NCBI GenBank assembly: GCA_019104865.1 | Contig: JAHRWZ010000002.1 | Coordinates: 1 to 34,985, forward strand | Direction of reading: 5' to 3' | Origin: Castellaniella sp. | Lineage (GTDB): Bacteria > Pseudomonadota > Gammaproteobacteria > Burkholderiales > Burkholderiaceae_B | Length of the DNA: 34,985 nucleotides | Part shown: positions 16,030 to 25,125 of the stretch, one piece after another | Numbering within the stretch: position 1 is the stretch's first letter | Layout of the letters: the number at the start of each line of letters is the position of its first letter | Notes under the pieces: generated by a model | The model's database searches: none | Seen by the model: the letters and a program-made list of their open reading frames with translations, nothing else | What the model was told of the DNA's origin: nothing | Program-made: the position numbers and the translations under genes

Positions 16030-16535
16030 TTACCGCCGTCTACCCGGGCACTTTCGATCCCCTGACTCGCGGACACGAAGATCTCGTGCGGCGCGCCGCC
16101 GGCCTGTTCGATCAGGTCGTGGTGGGCGTGGCAGTCAGCCAGAACAAGCGTCCGTTCTTCACCGTCCAGGAACGTCTCGAGATCGCCGAGGAGGTCCTGG
16201 GCCACTATCCCAACGTGCGGGTCCGCAGTTTCGGTGGCTTGCTGAAGGATTTCGTCCGCGAACAAGAAGCGCGCGTCATCGTGCGCGGCTTGCGCGCCGT
16301 GTCCGACTTCGAATATGAATTCCAGATGGCGGGTATGAACCGCCATCTGCTGCCCGAAGTCGAGACTCTGTTCATGACGCCCTCGGACCAGTACCAGTTC
16401 ATTTCCGGCACCATCGTGCGGGAAATCGCAATCCTGGGCGGCGACGTCAGCAAATTCGTGTTTCCGTCCGTCGAGCGCTGGCTGCACGCCAAGGCCAAGA
16501 CGCTGCGCGAACAGCACGGGACGCAGCCCGACTGA
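16026..16535 (+). CDS. coaD: Phosphopantetheine adenylyltransferase
   Basis: Fourth step of coenzyme A synthesis: transfers AMP from ATP to 4'-phosphopantetheine. The 169 residues begin [17 protein letters not shown], with the nucleotidyl-transferase TxGH motif at Thr14-His17, and contain the second signature [12 protein letters not shown], where the ISSTxxR-type motif contacts [18 protein letters not shown] and [16 protein letters not shown] are also standard. The start codon overlaps the rsmD stop. In many relatives a ferredoxin gene follows coaD; here the next gene is instead convergent, 43 bases away. Confidence 0.97.
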   Translation: MITAVYPGTFDPLTRGHEDLVRRAAGLFDQVVVGVAVSQNKRPFFTVQERLEIAEEVLGHYPNVRVRSFGGLLKDFVREQEARVIVRGLRAVSDFEYEFQMAGMNRHLLPEVETLFMTPSDQYQFISGTIVREIAILGGDVSKFVFPSVERWLHAKAKTLREQHGTQPD

Positions 16536-16578
16536 CCGGCATCGCCGGGCCAGAGGCCGGGTCGGCGTCAGCCGGCCA

Positions 16579-16965
16579 TCACAGCGGCCACGCAATGTCC
16601 GCCATATCAGGGTGGACTTTCATCAGGCGGCAGGGCACACCCAGCCATTCCGCAAACCAGGCTGCCGCCAGGTCGCCCTCGTCCACGGCGCGCACCGCCT
16701 GCTCGCCCACCCGCACCGTGCGTTCCACGCTGTCATCATCCTCGATGACATCCAGCGGGATGTCCAGGCGCAGCATGCCGGGGGCCCGGACGACCAGATA
16801 GCCGAAACGCAGACTGAGATCCAGCTCACCCAGTCGGGGGGCCTGGTCGCGATTGAGCCAGTGACTCTGGCCGTCCACGACCAGCCAGCGGCGATCGTAT
16901 GCCTGGGCATCGGCGTCCGGCAGGCCCTTGCTACCCGCGATCGGCTGCGCATCGTATAGTGTCAT
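16579..16965 (-). CDS. Stand-alone MOSC N-terminal (MOSC_N beta-barrel) domain protein
   Basis: A 128-residue protein that matches only the N-terminal barrel that precedes the catalytic MOSC domain in YcbX and mARC. Telling segments are AYDRRWLVVDG (22-32), PRLGELDLSLRFGYLVVRAPGM (43-64) and DEGDLAAAWFAEWLGVPCRL (95-114), which reproduces the DxGD...AAWFSxWLG core. It stops where MOSC itself should begin, and I see no MOSC remnant in other frames downstream, where coaD ends 43 bases away. The start at 16965 has AGGAG six bases upstream. It follows the AsmA-like gene by 23 bases and is probably co-transcribed. It may be a binding or assembly module or a decayed enzyme. Function unknown. Confidence 0.75.
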   Translation of the reverse strand: MTLYDAQPIAGSKGLPDADAQAYDRRWLVVDGQSHWLNRDQAPRLGELDLSLRFGYLVVRAPGMLRLDIPLDVIEDDDSVERTVRVGEQAVRAVDEGDLAAAWFAEWLGVPCRLMKVHPDMADIAWPL

Positions 16966-16988
16966 GAAGTGCTCCTGTGACAGGGTGA

Positions 16989-19583
16989 TCATTGGCCCAG
17001 CAGCCCTTTCAGGGCATTGCCGATCCGCCCGACCGCGTCGGACGGCGACTTGGGTTCGGGCGCCGGCGTATGAGTTTCCGGTTCGGGAGCAGGCAGAACC
17101 TGATCGAGCATGTCGCGCCCCTTCATCAGGTCCATCAAGCCCGATTTCACGGCCTGCTGGATCGTCTGATTGCGGATCGCATCCCACTGCACGGCATAAT
17201 CGGGATGCGACCACGCCCCCGTGATCCGCACGGGAATGGTCACACCCAGCAGGGGCCCCAACGCCGCCGCCAGTTCCTTGGGCGGGTGGGCGGCCACCTG
17301 GGCCAGCAGCTGCAGGTCCAGGCGCTGCCCCGGCACGTCGATGAGCACCGGCTTGCCGGCCGTCACACGGACCAGGCTGGACACCATCAGCAGCTTCGAA
17401 ACCGTGCCCTGGCCGTCTTTCAGGTCGATGCGGCCATCGAGCGTGCTGAACGGCGTGCTGCGCTGCTTGTCGAACGGTGACGCCACCGCACCCAGCCGCC
17501 CTTTGAGAACATTGCCCAGGGATGTGGCCGCATCGGACAGCGTCCGCGAGGCATCCACCCCATGCACGGCGCCATCCCGCACCTGCCATGCCACATTGCC
17601 GGACAGTGCGCGCAGCAACGCATCCGGAGTATCCCCGTGTGTCTTGACGTCGATCTGCGCGGCGCCGCGCCCGGACAGCAGATTGCGGCCCATCGTAGCC
17701 TGCACCAGCGGCGCCACCAGGACCTTGTCCAGATTCAGCTTCAGGCCGACCGTCTGGTCAGCCGCCACGCGGAAATTGCCATCCACCGTGCCTTCATAGA
17801 GGCCGGCCGTCAGTTTCGGCAAGGTCAGGATCCCCCCCTGGAGCCGGACTGGCGTTGCCACCCGGGTCAGCTGCAGGTTTCGCACCCGCAGATCGGCGAT
17901 CTTGACCTCGCCCTCGACATCCCGCCCCTTGAGGATGGACAGATCGATCGGCGTCGCGCCTGCCGGGGGCTGGGGTTCCGCCACAGGCGGCTTCGCCGCG
18001 GCGGTTCCGGAGGTGGAGTCCTTGGTGGGAGCATCCTTGGGGGACGCGGGTTTCGCGGGCACCGGCACGGGCAGCCAGCGATTCAGATCCAGTTTTTCCG
18101 CACTGAGGGAAAATTGGACTTTGGGATCGGCCAGGCGTGTGAGGCGGGTCTTGAGAGAGGCTTGCCCACCATCGACAACCGCGTTCAGATCCGCGTCCAG
18201 CGTATCCTTCACCAGATCCAGATGCACGCTGCCGATCATCGGAAATTCGTCGGTCGCCTGCGACTGGGACGGATCGCGCACGCTGACGTCGCCCTTGAGG
18301 GCGGTGAGCGCGCCATTGCGCAGCGTCGTGTTCCAGCTGAGCGGCGAGGCCAGTTTCAGGCCCAGCAGACGCTGGCCCTGAGTCAGGGCGCCATCCAGCT
18401 TGACGGAACGGAACTGCCATTCGTTGGCATTGCCGCTCAGGCCCTCCAGCCCCAGGGAAACAGCCAGGGTGTCGCCCCCGGTCGATTTCAGGGTAGCCGC
18501 CACCGGATCTGCCTGAGCCGCCGTGGGTGACACCGAGATGGCCGGCGCATCCAGGGCGAGTTCCAGCTGCCGCCCATCGTCCTGACCCGAGGCGCGCAAG
18601 GCCAGCTTCGCGATCTTGAGTTCCATGTTGCGTTGATCGAGCCGCAGCTGGCCAGCCGTGAGGCTGGTCTTCAGCCCCTGGATCGGATGAGCGCCAACGA
18701 TATTGCCATTGATGGCCAGTTCCAGATTGCCGGCGGAGAACTGGTGTTCGTTACCCTTGTAAGCCAGGCTGCCCTTCAGGACAGCCGTCGTCTGATCGAG
18801 ATTGCCCAGGCGGCCGACCACCTGCACATTGATTTTCTGCGCCGAATAACTGCGGGTTCCCGGATCCAGGCGCAAAAGCGCCTGCGCCTGAAGCTGAGCG
18901 TCCTGCACCGGGTCGCTGCCCGTGACCCGCGATTTCAGGGACACGTCGAAGGGCTGATCGTAGGTGACCCGCCCTGTGCTGGCGTCGATGCCAGACAGGG
19001 TGGTCGACAGGCCATCATACTGATCCACGTAATGGATCTGCCCGCCTTTCATGTCCAGGCCCGCGATGTCGATGTTGAGGTCGGAGCGCGCTTCCATCAC
19101 CGGCCCCGATTCGGGAGGCGCCACTCCTGCAGCGGCAGCCATCGCAGCCACGGTCGGATGCTCACGCAAGGCGTCCGACTGGCCGGATTCCAGCAGATCG
19201 CTGAAATTGAAACGCCCCTGCTTGTCGCGTACCACCCAGGCCTTCAGGCCGGAAATCGCCACATGATCGACGACCAGCTGGTTTGACAGCAGCGGCCAGA
19301 TCGCCACCGCGAACCGGGCGCTGTCCACCGAGATGAAGGTTTCCTTGGATTTGCGGTTGGACAGGGACACGTCGCTGACCGACAGGCCGATCCGGGGAAA
19401 CAGGGACAGCTCGATATCGCCGTCGATGGTCAGCGTACGCGCATACCGGTCGAACACGAATTGTTCGAGCCGGGACTTATAGGCATTCGGATTGAAGGTC
19501 AGCAGGAAAATAGCCAGACCGACGATGGCCGCCAGCAAGGCCACGACCAGGCCGAACAGCCCCCGCTTCAACCAGACATTCAT
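16989..19583 (-). CDS. AsmA-family protein
   Basis: An 864-residue envelope protein of the AsmA/TamB-like superfamily. One N-terminal signal anchor (about 7-30) is followed by a large periplasmic part. The AsmA N-terminal domain is clear in YKSRLEQFVFDRYARTLTID and DIELSLFPRIGLSVSDVSLS, and the C-terminal AsmA domain in GRGAAQIDVKTHGDTPDALL and LSGNVAWQVRDGAVHGVDA. These proteins form long beta-grooves thought to move phospholipid between the membranes or to affect outer-membrane protein assembly. A proline/lysine-rich linker lies near residue 515 and a proline/glutamate-rich tail near 830. It is divergent from metY across a 264-base gap, and precedes the MOSC_N gene. Which AsmA paralogue it is cannot be said. 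Confidence 0.9.
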   Translation of the reverse strand: MNVWLKRGLFGLVVALLAAIVGLAIFLLTFNPNAYKSRLEQFVFDRYARTLTIDGDIELSLFPRIGLSVSDVSLSNRKSKETFISVDSARFAVAIWPLLSNQLVVDHVAISGLKAWVVRDKQGRFNFSDLLESGQSDALREHPTVAAMAAAAGVAPPESGPVMEARSDLNIDIAGLDMKGGQIHYVDQYDGLSTTLSGIDASTGRVTYDQPFDVSLKSRVTGSDPVQDAQLQAQALLRLDPGTRSYSAQKINVQVVGRLGNLDQTTAVLKGSLAYKGNEHQFSAGNLELAINGNIVGAHPIQGLKTSLTAGQLRLDQRNMELKIAKLALRASGQDDGRQLELALDAPAISVSPTAAQADPVAATLKSTGGDTLAVSLGLEGLSGNANEWQFRSVKLDGALTQGQRLLGLKLASPLSWNTTLRNGALTALKGDVSVRDPSQSQATDEFPMIGSVHLDLVKDTLDADLNAVVDGGQASLKTRLTRLADPKVQFSLSAEKLDLNRWLPVPVPAKPASPKDAPTKDSTSGTAAAKPPVAEPQPPAGATPIDLSILKGRDVEGEVKIADLRVRNLQLTRVATPVRLQGGILTLPKLTAGLYEGTVDGNFRVAADQTVGLKLNLDKVLVAPLVQATMGRNLLSGRGAAQIDVKTHGDTPDALLRALSGNVAWQVRDGAVHGVDASRTLSDAATSLGNVLKGRLGAVASPFDKQRSTPFSTLDGRIDLKDGQGTVSKLLMVSSLVRVTAGKPVLIDVPGQRLDLQLLAQVAAHPPKELAAALGPLLGVTIPVRITGAWSHPDYAVQWDAIRNQTIQQAVKSGLMDLMKGRDMLDQVLPAPEPETHTPAPEPKSPSDAVGRIGNALKGLLGQ

Positions 19584-19619
19584 GATCGATCCCGCATGTA
19601 AACGATGCGAACCGCGACG

Positions 19620-19687
19620 CGCGCGGACGTGTAAACCGAAATGCTAACCCATGCCCGCATCCGAGATAACCCTAACCAGTCCGCGCG
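19620..19687. other. Candidate structured element between the AsmA-like gene and metY
   Basis: CGCGCGGAC (19620-19628) and GTCCGCGCG (19679-19687) are perfect nine-base complements enclosing 50 bases. On the plus strand the right arm can instead form GTCC/GGAC with the next bases, followed by five T (19695-19699), an attenuator-like choice. On the minus strand the enclosed part is rich in short G runs (GGTTAGGG, GCGGGCATGGG) and would lie in the 5' leader of the AsmA-like gene. No known riboswitch class is recognised. Confidence 0.4.
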
Positions 19688-19721
19688 GTGGACGTTTTTG
19701 CCTCAAAGTCCGGCACACTGT

Positions 19722-19743
19722 CATATATGAAACTTTATATAAC
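19722..19743 (+). promoter_or_regulatory. AT-rich promoter-like segment upstream of metY
   Basis: An AT island in otherwise GC-rich sequence, with CATATATG followed by TTTATATAAC. TATAAC (19738-19743) is a plausible -10 box about 105 bases before the metY start. No good -35 box is seen at the right distance. ATATA and TATAT at either end form a dyad that could also be an operator. Confidence 0.35.
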
Positions 19744-19847
19744 TTTTTAGTCTATTGAAATAGGAAGTGGGCGGCTGCGTTTCCGCACCGATCACCAGTA
19801 CCATGTCCGATGATCGCCGACACCTCACATCCCACGCAGGAGACACC

Positions 19848-21128
19848 ATGAGCCGCAGATTCGAAACCCTGGCCGTCCACGCGGGCTATGCGCCCGACCC
19901 CACCACAAAGGCGGTCGCCGTGCCCATCTATCAGACGACATCCTATGCTTTCGACGACACCCAGCACGGCGCCGACCTGTTCGATCTGAAGGTCCCCGGC
20001 AACATCTACACCCGCATCATGAACCCGACCACGGCGGTCCTGGAAGAACGCGTGGCGGCCCTGGAAGGCGGTGTGGCCGCCCTGGCTGTGGCGTCCGGCA
20101 TGACGGCCATCACCTATGCAATCCAGACGCTGGCCCAGGCGGGCGACAACATCGTCTCGACCGCCAAGCTCTACGGCGGCACCTACAATCTGTTCGCGCA
20201 TACTTTCCCGCGCCAAGGGCTGGAAGTCCGTTTCGCCTCCCACGACGACATCGATGCGCTGGAAGCGCTCATCGACGATCGTACGCGGGCGGTCTTCTGC
20301 GAGTCCATCGGCAACCCGGCGGGCAACATCATCGACATTCAGGCCATGGCCGAGGCGGCGCACCGCCATGGCGTGCCGCTGATCGTGGATAACACGGTCG
20401 CCTCGCCGGCGCTGTGCCGCCCGATCGAATGGGGGGCCGACATCGTCGTGCATGCCCTGACCAAGTACATGGGGGGCCACGGCACCAGCATCGCGGGTGC
20501 CGTGGTGGATGCCGGCTCCTTTCCCTGGGCCAAGCACAAGGACCGCTTCCCGATGCTCAACGAGCCGGATCCGTCCTACCACGGCGTGGTCTACACCGAT
20601 GCCTTCGGGCCCGCCGCCTTCATCGGCCGCTGCCGGGTCGTCCCGCTGCGCAATACCGGCGGTGCGATTTCACCCTTCAATTCTTTCCTGATCCTGCAAG
20701 GCATCGAAACCCTGCCTCTGCGCATGGAACGCCACACGGCCAACGCCATGGCGGTGGCACGGTTCCTGCAGTCCCACCCGCAGGTGGCCTGGGTCAAATA
20801 CGCCGGGTTGCCCGATCACCCCGAACATGCCCTGGCGAAGAAATACATGGGCGGCCTGCCCGCCAGCATCCTGTCATTCGGCATCAAGGGCGGGCTCGCA
20901 GCCGGGGCACGCTTCATCGACGCGCTGCAGCTGATCCTGCGTCTGGTCAACATCGGCGACGCGAAATCGCTGGCCTGCCATCCGGCTTCGACCACACACC
21001 GGCAGCTGAGCCCTGAAGAACTCGCGCGCGCCGGGGTCGGCGAGGACATGATCCGACTGTCCATCGGGATCGAACACATCGACGATATCCTGGACGATCT
21101 GCGCCAGGCGCTGGACGCGAGCCACTAA
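19848..21128 (+). CDS. metY: O-acetylhomoserine sulfhydrylase (PLP enzyme)
   Basis: Makes homocysteine directly from O-acetylhomoserine and sulfide, or methionine from methanethiol; cytoplasmic. The 426 residues carry the Cys/Met-metabolism PLP family pattern: ETLAVHAGY at the start, QTTSYAFDD, SGMTAITYAI, the PLP phosphate and ring contacts through IVDNTVASP, and the Schiff-base Lys206 in HALTKYMGGHGTSIAG. The 50-residue insertion and KDRFPMLNEPDPSYHG distinguish MetY from MetB/MetC. I start it at 19848, where AGGAG precedes by five to ten bases; upstream codons in the same frame are unlike the family. It stands alone, 70 bases before pntAA on the same strand. Confidence 0.95.
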   Translation: MSRRFETLAVHAGYAPDPTTKAVAVPIYQTTSYAFDDTQHGADLFDLKVPGNIYTRIMNPTTAVLEERVAALEGGVAALAVASGMTAITYAIQTLAQAGDNIVSTAKLYGGTYNLFAHTFPRQGLEVRFASHDDIDALEALIDDRTRAVFCESIGNPAGNIIDIQAMAEAAHRHGVPLIVDNTVASPALCRPIEWGADIVVHALTKYMGGHGTSIAGAVVDAGSFPWAKHKDRFPMLNEPDPSYHGVVYTDAFGPAAFIGRCRVVPLRNTGGAISPFNSFLILQGIETLPLRMERHTANAMAVARFLQSHPQVAWVKYAGLPDHPEHALAKKYMGGLPASILSFGIKGGLAAGARFIDALQLILRLVNIGDAKSLACHPASTTHRQLSPEELARAGVGEDMIRLSIGIEHIDDILDDLRQALDASH

Positions 21129-21163
21129 CCGACCGGTCACAAAAAAATCTTACAGGAGCAGAC

Positions 21164-21208
21164 ATGACCTCGTTGCACCCCGACTGCGGGAGGCCGCCAT
21201 GCAGATAG
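21164..21208 (+). CDS. Possible 14-codon leader peptide overlapping pntAA
   Basis: A short open frame, [14 protein letters not shown], starts with ATG preceded by CAGGAG and ends in TAG ten bases into pntAA in another frame. Its ribosome-binding site looks better than that of pntAA. It may couple ribosome arrival to pntAA translation. No composition bias suggests classical attenuation. It could be chance. Confidence 0.35.
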   Translation: MTSLHPDCGRPPCR

Positions 21209-22317
21209 GCATCCCCCGTGAAACTCTGCCCGGTGAAACCCGGGTGGCCGCCACGCCGGAAACGGTCAGGAAGCTGGTCCAGGCCGGACACCAGGTCCGG
21301 GTCGAGCGCTCGGCCGGCACCGCGGCCCGGTATCGCGACAGCGACTACGAACAGGCGGGCGCCACCCTGGTCGACGCGGCGAATGCCCTGGGCAGCGAAC
21401 TGGTGCTGAAGGTCCGCCGTCCAGACGCCGACGAACTCGCCCGGATGAAATCCGGCACCGTACTGGCAGGCATGCTGGATCCATTCGATGCCGAAGGTCT
21501 GAAAAGCCTGGCCGATGCCGGGCTGACGGCTTTCGCGCTGGAAGCCGCGCCCCGCACCACGCGTGCCCAGAGCCTGGACGTGCTGTCATCCCAGGCCAAT
21601 CTGGCCGGCTACAAGTCGGTGCTGCTGGCCTCGCACTACTATGGCCGCATCTTTCCCATGATGATGACGGCGGCCGGCACCCTGAAGGCCGCCCGTGTGG
21701 TCGTGCTGGGCGCCGGTGTGGCGGGCCTGCAGGCCATCGCCACGGCGCGCCGTCTGGGCGCCGTGGTCGAAGCCTCGGACGTGCGCCCGGCCGCGCGCGA
21801 ACAGGTCGAATCGCTGGGCGGGAAGTTCATCGACGTCCCCTACGAAACCGATGAGGAACGCGAGATCGCGGAAGGCACGGGCGGATACGCCCGACCGATG
21901 CCCGCATCCTGGATGGCGCGCCAGGCAGCCCTGGTCGCCGAACGCTGCAAACAGGCCGACATCGTCATCACCACGGCCCTGATCCCGGGCCGCCCGGCGC
22001 CGGTGCTGATCCAGCCGGACACGGTGGCGGCCATGAAATCGGGGGCGGTCATCGTGGACCTGGCGGTCGAACGCGGCGGCAACTGCCCGCTGTCGGTGCC
22101 GGGCCAGGTCGTGGACCATGACGGCGTGACGCTGGTGGGGCTGACCAACCTGCCCGCCCTGCTGGCCACCGACGCTTCCGCACTGTATGCCCGCAATCTG
22201 CTGGATTTCCTGAAGCTCGTCATCGACGCCGAAGGCCGCTTCGCGCTGCCGGCCGACGACGACATCATCAAGGCCTGCCTGGTATGCCAGGACGGCAAGG
22301 TTCTGAGGAGCGCCTGA
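21199..22317 (+). CDS. pntAA: NAD(P) transhydrogenase subunit alpha, NAD(H)-binding part
   Basis: Domain I of the proton-translocating transhydrogenase, which uses the proton gradient to move hydride from NADH to NADP+. The 372 residues have the alanine-dehydrogenase-like layout: [18 protein letters not shown] at the start and the NAD fold [17 protein letters not shown] (167-183). The [18 protein letters not shown] segment and the mobile loop [13 protein letters not shown] follow. It lacks the membrane part found in the single long PntA of enterobacteria; that part is the next gene. It stops inside the start codon of pntAB (TGATG). Confidence 0.96.
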   Translation: MQIGIPRETLPGETRVAATPETVRKLVQAGHQVRVERSAGTAARYRDSDYEQAGATLVDAANALGSELVLKVRRPDADELARMKSGTVLAGMLDPFDAEGLKSLADAGLTAFALEAAPRTTRAQSLDVLSSQANLAGYKSVLLASHYYGRIFPMMMTAAGTLKAARVVVLGAGVAGLQAIATARRLGAVVEASDVRPAAREQVESLGGKFIDVPYETDEEREIAEGTGGYARPMPASWMARQAALVAERCKQADIVITTALIPGRPAPVLIQPDTVAAMKSGAVIVDLAVERGGNCPLSVPGQVVDHDGVTLVGLTNLPALLATDASALYARNLLDFLKLVIDAEGRFALPADDDIIKACLVCQDGKVLRSA

Positions 22318-22625
22318 TGGAAGCCGTCAATCCGACCCTGATCAACATCATCATCTTCGTGCTGGCGGTCTACGTGGGATTTCACGTGGTCTGGAACGTC
22401 ACGCCAGCGCTGCATACGCCGCTGATGGCGGTCACCAACGCCATTTCCGCCATCGTCATCGTGGGGGCCATGCTGGCCACGGGCCTGACCGACGGCGGGC
22501 TCGCGCAAATCATGGGCGTGGTGGCCGTGGCACTGGCCGCCGTCAACGTCTTCGGCGGCTTTCTGGTCACCCAGCGCATGCTGGAAATGTTCAAGAAGAA
22601 GGAACGCAAAGGGGGCAAGGCATGA
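22317..22625 (+). CDS. pntAB: NAD(P) transhydrogenase subunit alpha, membrane part
   Basis: Small inner-membrane subunit (102 residues) of the three-subunit transhydrogenase, supplying the first membrane helices of the proton channel. Three hydrophobic helices are clear: [33 protein letters not shown] and [17 protein letters not shown]. The family signature [16 protein letters not shown] and the tail [18 protein letters not shown] match other PntAB proteins. The start shares one base with the pntAA stop and the stop overlaps pntB by four bases, so all three are made together. Confidence 0.95.
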   Translation: MEAVNPTLINIIIFVLAVYVGFHVVWNVTPALHTPLMAVTNAISAIVIVGAMLATGLTDGGLAQIMGVVAVALAAVNVFGGFLVTQRMLEMFKKKERKGGKA

Positions 22626-24058
22626 TTTCGGCCAATCTCGTCACCCTGCTCTACCTGATCGCCTCTGTCTGCTTCATCCAGGCGCTCAAGGGCCTGTCAC
22701 ACCCCACCACGTCGCGGCGCGGCAATGCCTTCGGCATGGCCGGCATGGTGATCGCCATCCTGACCACGGCGGCGCTCATCATCGGGCTGGCCCGCGATGG
22801 CGCAACCGCCCTGGGACTGGGCCGGATCATTCTGGGCCTGCTCATCGGCGGCAGCGTCGGCACCCTGCTCGCCCGCAAGGTCGAGATGACCAAGATGCCG
22901 GAACTGATCGCCTTCATGCACAGCATGATCGGTCTGGCCGCCGTCGCCATCGCAACCGCCGTCGTCTCGGAACCGCATGCCTTCGGCATCGCGGCGCCGG
23001 GCGCCCCCATCCCGACGGGCAACCGTCTGGAACTCTTCATCGGCACCTTCGTCGGCGCAATCACGTTCTCCGGTTCGGTCATCGCCTTCGGCAAGCTCTC
23101 GGGCAAGTACAAGTTCCGCCTCTTCCAGGGCGCGCCGGTGGTTTTCCCGAGCCAGCACCTGCTGAACCTGGCGCTGGCCATCGTGATGCTTGTCTGCGGG
23201 TTCTGGTTCATGGGCACGCAGTCATGGCTGCCCTTCGTGCTGATGACCCTCATCGCCTTCGTCCTGGGCGTGCTCATCATCATCCCGATCGGCGGGGCGG
23301 ACATGCCCGTGGTGATCTCGATGCTGAACAGCTACTCGGGCTGGGCAGCGGCGGGCATCGGTTTCTCCTTGAACAACCCGATGCTGATCATCGCCGGTTC
23401 GCTCGTGGGGTCCTCGGGCGCGATCCTGTCCTACATCATGTGCAAGGCCATGAACCGCTCGTTCTTCAACGTCATTCTGGGCGGCTTTGGCGCCGAGGCG
23501 TCCTCGGGCGGCGGGGCTGCGACCGGACAGCGCAGCGTCAAATCCGGCAGCCCGGACGACGCCGCATTCCTCATGAGCAATGCCGAAACGGTCACCATCG
23601 TCCCGGGCTACGGGCTGGCGGTGGCGCGCGCTCAGCACGCCCTGAAGGAACTCGCCAGCAAACTGTCGGACATGGGCGTGACGGTCAAATACGCCATCCA
23701 TCCGGTGGCCGGGCGCATGCCGGGACACATGAACGTGCTGCTGGCCGAGGCCGAAGTCCCCTACGACCAGGTCTTCGAAATGGAGGACATCAACGGCGAA
23801 TTCGGCCAGACCGACGTGGTGCTGGTGCTGGGCGCCAACGACGTGGTCAACCCGGCGGCTAAAAACGACCCCAAGTCGCCCATCGCCGGCATGCCCATCC
23901 TCGAGGCCTACAAGGCCCGCAACGTGATCGTCAACAAGCGATCCATGGCGGCCGGCTATGCCGGCCTGGACAACGAACTGTTCTACATGGACAAGACCAT
24001 GATGGTCTTTGGCGACGCCAAAAAGGTCCTGGAGGACATGCTCAAGGCGCTCGACTGA
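22622..24058 (+). CDS. pntB: NAD(P) transhydrogenase subunit beta
   Basis: Membrane and NADP(H)-binding subunit (478 residues) of the transhydrogenase. The first 290 residues are a bundle of hydrophobic helices with [17 protein letters not shown] and the channel segment [16 protein letters not shown]. The C-terminal domain III binds NADP(H), with [47 protein letters not shown] and the lysine/tyrosine-rich [17 protein letters not shown]. The protein is complete and followed 24 bases later by a strong terminator. Confidence 0.97.
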   Translation: MISANLVTLLYLIASVCFIQALKGLSHPTTSRRGNAFGMAGMVIAILTTAALIIGLARDGATALGLGRIILGLLIGGSVGTLLARKVEMTKMPELIAFMHSMIGLAAVAIATAVVSEPHAFGIAAPGAPIPTGNRLELFIGTFVGAITFSGSVIAFGKLSGKYKFRLFQGAPVVFPSQHLLNLALAIVMLVCGFWFMGTQSWLPFVLMTLIAFVLGVLIIIPIGGADMPVVISMLNSYSGWAAAGIGFSLNNPMLIIAGSLVGSSGAILSYIMCKAMNRSFFNVILGGFGAEASSGGGAATGQRSVKSGSPDDAAFLMSNAETVTIVPGYGLAVARAQHALKELASKLSDMGVTVKYAIHPVAGRMPGHMNVLLAEAEVPYDQVFEMEDINGEFGQTDVVLVLGANDVVNPAAKNDPKSPIAGMPILEAYKARNVIVNKRSMAAGYAGLDNELFYMDKTMMVFGDAKKVLEDMLKALD

Positions 24059-24082
24059 GGCGCAAACCCAGGTTTTCCCCCA

Positions 24083-24117
24083 CGATTCCGGCCCGTTTCG
24101 ACGGGCCGGAATCGTTT
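24083..24117 (+). terminator. Terminator of the pnt operon
   Basis: A perfect 13-bp GC-rich stem (CGATTCCGGCCCG at 24083-24095 with its complement at 24102-24114) with loop TTTCGA, followed by only three T. The short T-run makes termination likely but perhaps incomplete toward the PilZ gene 44 bases on. Confidence 0.75.
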
Positions 24118-24160
24118 AGAATCGCAGCTTGGCGCAACTTGAACCTTGACCTGATCGACC

Positions 24161-24898
24161 ATGGCCTTCGAGGAAGACGATCCCTTCACGGTGTCGCAAA
24201 GGCTCGACATCCAGAACATCCTGCAGGGTCTGCTGACCAAGCGCGCACTGGTGCGCCTGGATGTCCCGGGCCATGCCGTGTCCATCATCTCCACCCTGCT
24301 CGACGTGGACGTGAAACAAGGCACCCTCACGATCGACAACGCATCCGAGGACACCCTCAACACCCAGTTGTTGCGTGCGCCCGCCGTGCGTCTGCAGGGC
24401 ATGCTCGACCGGGTCATGATCGAATTCAACGGCCCTTTGCAGCCTGTCATGCATGACGGCCGGCCGGCATTTTCCATGGCCTGGCCCGCCCAGCTGCGCC
24501 GCGTGCAGCGGCGGGAATTCTTCCGCATGGACATCCCGGCCAGCAATCCCGCCATCTGCCTGATCAAGGACGCGACCCTGCCGTCGGGGCAGGCGACGTT
24601 CAAGCTGGCCAACATCAGTGCCGGCGGCCTGCAGCTGATCGACCGGACAAACCTGCTGGCGGACCACGGCATCGGCGCCTTTTTCGACACCTGCACACTG
24701 ACTCTGCCTGGCGCCGGCACGCTGGATGTCACCTTGCGCCTGCTGCGCCACACCCAACTCGCCCAGGAGGGCGACAAACCCTTGGCGATGGTGGCTTGCC
24801 GCTTCTTCAAACTGCCAGCCAACCGCGAAATCACCATCCAGCAGTACGTAGGCACCCTCGAGCGCGCCGTCTTGGCCCGTCGTTGGGGCACAGACTAA
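24161..24898 (+). CDS. ycgR: YcgR-type flagellar brake, PilZ c-di-GMP receptor
   Basis: Slows the flagellar motor when bound to cyclic di-GMP. The 245 residues consist of an N-terminal YcgR domain (about 10-108) and a C-terminal PilZ domain. The ligand signature is intact: QRREFFRMDIP provides the RxxxR motif (Arg118, Arg122) and NISAGGLQL the N-x-S-x-x-G motif (Asn151, Ser153, Gly156). Length and order match E. coli YcgR. No flagellar genes are in the window, but a diguanylate cyclase (8279) and a chemoreceptor (33702) are. It stands alone between the pnt terminator and the hydroxyproline cluster. Confidence 0.92.
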   Translation: MAFEEDDPFTVSQRLDIQNILQGLLTKRALVRLDVPGHAVSIISTLLDVDVKQGTLTIDNASEDTLNTQLLRAPAVRLQGMLDRVMIEFNGPLQPVMHDGRPAFSMAWPAQLRRVQRREFFRMDIPASNPAICLIKDATLPSGQATFKLANISAGGLQLIDRTNLLADHGIGAFFDTCTLTLPGAGTLDVTLRLLRHTQLAQEGDKPLAMVACRFFKLPANREITIQQYVGTLERAVLARRWGTD

Positions 24899-24969
24899 GA
24901 CGCCAACGGCCACCGCCGTATCCATGCATCAGAGCCGGCAAAAGGCCCTGTTTCCCGGGTGGTGGACCA

Positions 24970-24993
24970 GTAAATATATCAATTGCATATTTA
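24970..24993 (+). promoter_or_regulatory. AT-rich inverted repeat upstream of the hydroxyproline dehydrogenase gene
   Basis: TAAATAT (24971-24977) and ATATTTA (24987-24993) are perfect complements nine bases apart in a GC-rich region. The decamer GTAAATATAT (24970-24979) recurs, in the same orientation relative to its gene, upstream of the opposing hydroxyproline unit (30449-30458). This is the likely binding or promoter region for the GntR regulator encoded in the cluster. Confidence 0.5.
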
Positions 24994-25125
24994 ATCGAGC
25001 TGTGCCACCATGATGGCAGCGCACGAGGCTCGCTGCCGGATTGTCAGCTCGCGCGATGCGCATTCATCTGAAAATTCGCAGGCACCTGCCCCGAACGCAG
25101 GGGTGTGCCACGCATCAAGGATCTC

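Noticed and set aside
19584..19847. Known SAM-II or SAH riboswitch before metY.
   Set aside because: The conserved core sequences of those classes are not present; only a generic closing stem is seen, reported as a candidate without a class.
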